Of a DNA stretch of 55,983 bases, positions 53,424 through 55,983 are shown in pieces. The notes under the pieces are model-generated. The model had not been told where the DNA came from and ran no database searches. It worked only from the letters and a program-made list of their open reading frames with translations. The translations under genes and the position numbers were made by a program. Numbering within the stretch: the first letter of the stretch is position 1; every line of letters starts with the position of its first letter. This stretch comes from Rhodopseudomonas sp. (GTDB lineage: Bacteria; Pseudomonadota; Alphaproteobacteria; Rhizobiales; Xanthobacteraceae), in assembly GCA_016124795.1 (NCBI GenBank), contig WGNB01000002.1, positions 1 through 55,983 on the forward strand. Reading direction: 5' to 3'.

Positions 53424-54279
53424 TACGTTGTTGCGGGTGGCGATGGTCGGCCTCGGCCTGTCCTGCGGGACGGTGGCCGGGGTGGGCTTTGCCACCTTCG
53501 GCGTGGCCTTCATGGCCACGCCGGCTTTGGCCTTTGACGGCACCAAATCGGACGACACCATCGCCGGAGCGCCGCCGCTCACGCCGATGCAGGCGTTCCG
53601 CTCGGGTGCGCATTGGCTCAAGGAAGGCAACAAGACCAAGGCGCTGCATGAATTGCGTTACGCGGCCGAGAACGGGCATGCGCTGGCGCAGTGGAAGCTC
53701 GGCCGGATGTATGCGTCCGGTGACGGTGTTGCGCAGGACGACCTCAAGGCGTTCAACTATTTCCGCCGCATCGCCGACAGCCATGCCGACGACAATCCGG
53801 ATACGCCGCAGGCGCGGTTCGTCTCGAACGCCTTCGTCGCGCTCGGTCACTATTATCTCGAGGGCATTCCCAACACCCGCATCAAGCCGGACCCCGATCG
53901 GGCCCGCGAGATGTTCAATTACGCCGCGTCCTATTTCCGCGATCCGGATGCGCAGTATTATCTGGCCCGGCTCTATCTCAACGGCAACGGAGCGCCGCGC
54001 GATCCGCGCACGGCGGCGCGCTGGTTCGGGCTATCGGCGCAGAAGGGCCAGTGTCAGGCCCAGGCGATGCTTGGAGCGATGCTGTTCTCAGGCGATCACG
54101 TGCCGCGCCAGGCCGCGCGCGGTCTGATGTGGCTGACGCTGGCCAAGGCCAATGCCCAGTCGTCCGACCAGACCTGGGTCGCCAATTTGTACGACAGTGC
54201 CTACCAGCAATCGACCGAGGATGAGCGGGCGCTGGCGCTTGTCTATCTCAAGCATTGGCTCGAGACCCGCCGGGAATAG
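53410..54279 (+). CDS. exoR: ExoR-like Sel1-repeat regulator of exopolysaccharide/envelope signalling
   Basis: A 289-residue exported protein. A signal region ends near ALAFD (about residue 42). The mature part has Sel1-type repeats: AALHELRYAAENGHALAQWK-like unit then LGRMYASGDGVAQDD, FNYFRRIADSHADDNPDT, YYLEGIP, AREMFNYAASYFRDPDAQYY, WFGLSAQKGQCQAQAMLGAM and PRQAARGLMWLTLAKA. These match rhizobial ExoR, the periplasmic inhibitor of the ExoS/ChvI two-component system that controls exopolysaccharide and motility. No exoS/chvI is in the window. The ATG at 53410 overlaps ilvD by 14 bases; GAGAAAGAG upstream supports it. Confidence 0.85.
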   Translation: MRIADTLLRVAMVGLGLSCGTVAGVGFATFGVAFMATPALAFDGTKSDDTIAGAPPLTPMQAFRSGAHWLKEGNKTKALHELRYAAENGHALAQWKLGRMYASGDGVAQDDLKAFNYFRRIADSHADDNPDTPQARFVSNAFVALGHYYLEGIPNTRIKPDPDRAREMFNYAASYFRDPDAQYYLARLYLNGNGAPRDPRTAARWFGLSAQKGQCQAQAMLGAMLFSGDHVPRQAARGLMWLTLAKANAQSSDQTWVANLYDSAYQQSTEDERALALVYLKHWLETRRE

Positions 54280-54823
54280 GCCGGCGCGTCTCCGATTTCA
54301 GAAACGCCGCCCGACGGTTTCATGAAAGCGCGGCGTTTGCGGCTTTGTGTCCGGCCGGGCGATTGGTCCCACTGCTGCTTCCGGCCAGCTTTCGGTGTCC
54401 GGAAAGCGGGCCGGCAATGCCGCGTTTACGCCGCTAAAAGTTGCATTTAACAAAGATAACGCGCATTATTCTATTTTATCAATTTCAAATCATGTCGATT
54501 TAAGGGCTTTTCTCACGTTCCAATCTTAATGTGAGCATCAAGATACCACGCAAGCTGCTTCGCTTCTGGCCATTGATCCGAATTCCACACGGAACCCGCT
54601 GTGAAACGGGCCGGCGCGCGGAGCGTAGGAGCATGCGGCTGGAGGTATCGCGGTAAAGGGGCGATCGACCATGACGCAAGCTCGCTGCTCTGCCCGGTAT
54701 CGCGGTCGTTTCGGTCGGTTGAACTTTTGGAAGGGGCCGATGTCGGGCATGGGCTGTCGCCAAGAAAAACCATCCATCAAGGCGTGTAACCAACTCAGCA
54801 TTTAATTTCTGGAGGCTTTCCGG
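54280..54823. other. Intergenic region between exoR and a chemoreceptor gene
   Basis: About 540 bases without a gene. A 9-bp perfect stem AAACGCCGC (54302-54310) with GCGGCGTTT (54330-54338) just after exoR probably ends its transcript. About 54433-54530 is markedly AT-rich (runs such as CTATTTTATCAATTTC) in a GC-rich genome and is the likely promoter region of the chemoreceptor gene. Confidence 0.5.
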
Positions 54824-55983
54824 ATGTTTCGACTGTCCAATATCGGCATCGGCTTGAAGCTCGGCATTATGTCCGGTCTCGGTGTTCTGCTGGTGGCCGC
54901 GATGATCGCGGCCGCGATGTACGGTTCGTCCTATGTCAAAGGCTCGAGCGAGGAAGCCTTGTTGCAGCAGGGCATCCAGACCGATCTGGCCCGCATCGAA
55001 CTCGGCTTTTCCAACGCCATGCTGACGGTGCGCAACATCCGTCTCGCCGACACCAAGGAGAAGCTCGACGCCGCCAACAACCTTCCGGGGATCAAGCGCG
55101 ACGCCGACAGCTTCATCGAGGCCTTGAAGAACAAGGTCGTCTCCGCCGAGAGCGACGCCAAGCTCGACAAGGTCAAGGCCTATCTGGATCAGTTCGTCGA
55201 CACCGCGCTGAAGGAAATCGTTCCGCTGCAGTTGAAGTTGCAGGCTTACGACACCTCGGCTTATGCGCAGATTGCCGATCTGACCACCAAGATGGACAAG
55301 ATCCAGAGCACGCGTATGGAAGTCGACAACAAGGCCGGCATGGCGCTGGTCAAGGACATGGCCGACGGCGCGGCGAAGGCGTCGGCTGCCGAAGCGCTTA
55401 ACGCCAAGCAGGCGATGCGGTCGTCGTCGCAAGTGAACCTGGCGGTTGGCGTCGCGGTGATCCTGATCCTGATCGCGTCGGCCTTTGTCGGCGCCAGCAC
55501 GATTGCCCGGCCGCTCAAGGCGCTGGTCGCGCCGCTCGAACAGGTGGCCGGCGGCAACTTTGCTATTCATGTGCCGGGTGTCGGCCGCATGGATGAAGTC
55601 GGTCAGATCGCCGGCGCGGTGGCGCTGATGGCCGAGAAGGTCAGTGCCTCGATCGGCGGCATCAAGGCGTCGGGCCGCGAGGTGACCAATGCCTCGGCGG
55701 AAATCTCGACCTCGACTTCCGATCTGTCGCAGCGCACCGAGGAACAGGCCGCCAGCCTTGAAGAGACTTCGGCGGCGATGGAAGAACTGGCCGCCACCGT
55801 GCGCAAGAACGCGGAGAACGCTCAGGTCGCCAACCAGTCGGCGAGCAGCACCCGTGACGTCGCCGACCGTGGCGGCAAGGTGGTGGCGCAGGCGGTGCAG
55901 GCGATGGCCAAGATCGAGGACTCGTCGCGCAAGATCAGCGACATCATCGGCGTCATCGACGAGATCGCGCGCCAGACCAACCT
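54824..55983 (+). CDS. Methyl-accepting chemotaxis protein (3' end outside window)
   Basis: The first 386 codons of a chemoreceptor, open to the window edge. A first membrane helix (about residues 10-33) is followed by a helical periplasmic sensor (about 35-200) rich in Lys, Ala and Asp, a second membrane helix (about 207-228), a HAMP domain (IARPLKALVAPLEQVAGGNF onward) and the start of the signalling domain, with STSTSDLSQRTEEQAASLEE and SMEELAATVRKNAENA. The tip would follow at IDEIARQTN, the last residues seen. It senses an unknown ligand and should feed CheA. GGAGG lies eight bases before the ATG. Confidence 0.93.
   Translation, partial: MFRLSNIGIGLKLGIMSGLGVLLVAAMIAAAMYGSSYVKGSSEEALLQQGIQTDLARIELGFSNAMLTVRNIRLADTKEKLDAANNLPGIKRDADSFIEALKNKVVSAESDAKLDKVKAYLDQFVDTALKEIVPLQLKLQAYDTSAYAQIADLTTKMDKIQSTRMEVDNKAGMALVKDMADGAAKASAAEALNAKQAMRSSSQVNLAVGVAVILILIASAFVGASTIARPLKALVAPLEQVAGGNFAIHVPGVGRMDEVGQIAGAVALMAEKVSASIGGIKASGREVTNASAEISTSTSDLSQRTEEQAASLEETSAAMEELAATVRKNAENAQVANQSASSTRDVADRGGKVVAQAVQAMAKIEDSSRKISDIIGVIDEIARQTN

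Noticed and set aside
54434-54460. Flagellar sigma-28 promoter before the chemoreceptor
   Set aside because: TAAA and a GATAA element are present but the spacing is about 13 rather than 15 and the -10 box matches only partly.

Overview
This is a high-GC chromosomal stretch from an alphaproteobacterium, most likely a member of the Hyphomicrobiales (Rhizobiales) near the Bradyrhizobium/Rhodopseudomonas/Pseudolabrys group. The evidence is a general amino-acid ABC transporter of the Aap/Bzt type, a mitochondrial-type complex I accessory subunit (NDUFS4-like), the polar organiser PopZ close to valS and a TolC-family gene, an ExoR-type Sel1-repeat regulator and several small secreted proteins of rhizobial style. 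No insertion sequence, phage gene, integrase, rRNA or CRISPR array was seen; it reads as ordinary vertically inherited chromosome with a few unusual loci.

Layout. 1-2516: the end of an unrecognised gene, a small Xre-type regulator, a complex I subunit, a degenerate REC-EAL protein and tRNA-Arg. 2909-10218: a bacterial alpha-2-macroglobulin overlapping penicillin-binding protein 1C, a known periplasmic defence/repair pair. 10418-14341: a four-gene envelope glycosylation cassette (GT39 transferase, PAP2 phosphatase, GT2 transferase, LABN membrane protein). 14692-19049: aapJQMP general amino-acid uptake. 19166-23764: sulfur and quality-control housekeeping (SseA-like sulfurtransferase, ABM-fold protein, AlaX editing protein, cysteine synthase) and a diguanylate cyclase. 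23880-32558: a LysR regulator, a complete branched-chain/amide-type ABC transporter, a stand-alone MetE-like methyltransferase and an M24 metallopeptidase, which look like one regulated uptake-and-processing cassette. 32578-36213: nicotinate phosphoribosyltransferase, divergent from a soluble FIST-MCP receptor. 36217-40350: a two-component system divergent from a row of small secreted proteins and a sterol-desaturase-family enzyme, with a tandem 10-bp repeat between them. 40347-45718: a PRMT-like methyltransferase, tRNA-Asn, tRNA-Cys, a Pcm-like protein, TolC and PopZ. 45772-55983: an MFS transporter, valS, a hydrolase, 3-methyladenine glycosylase, ilvD overlapping exoR, and the start of a chemoreceptor cut by the window end.

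How the parts relate. Both ABC operons place a strong RNA stem-loop directly after the binding-protein gene, a usual way to make binding protein in excess over permease. The LysR gene is flanked by sites that share two 8-mers, one being a perfect palindrome overlapping its own stop codon and lying upstream of the transporter, so it probably controls both itself and the transporter. The two-component system probably acts at the tandem repeat and so on the secreted-protein/desaturase genes.

The points most worth following up are the LysR-transporter-MetE-M24 cassette, the two-component/secreted-protein locus, a structured GCGTA-repeat region upstream of popZ, and a low-GC replaced-looking segment inside valS. 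All family assignments come from motif recognition by eye; no database search was run.
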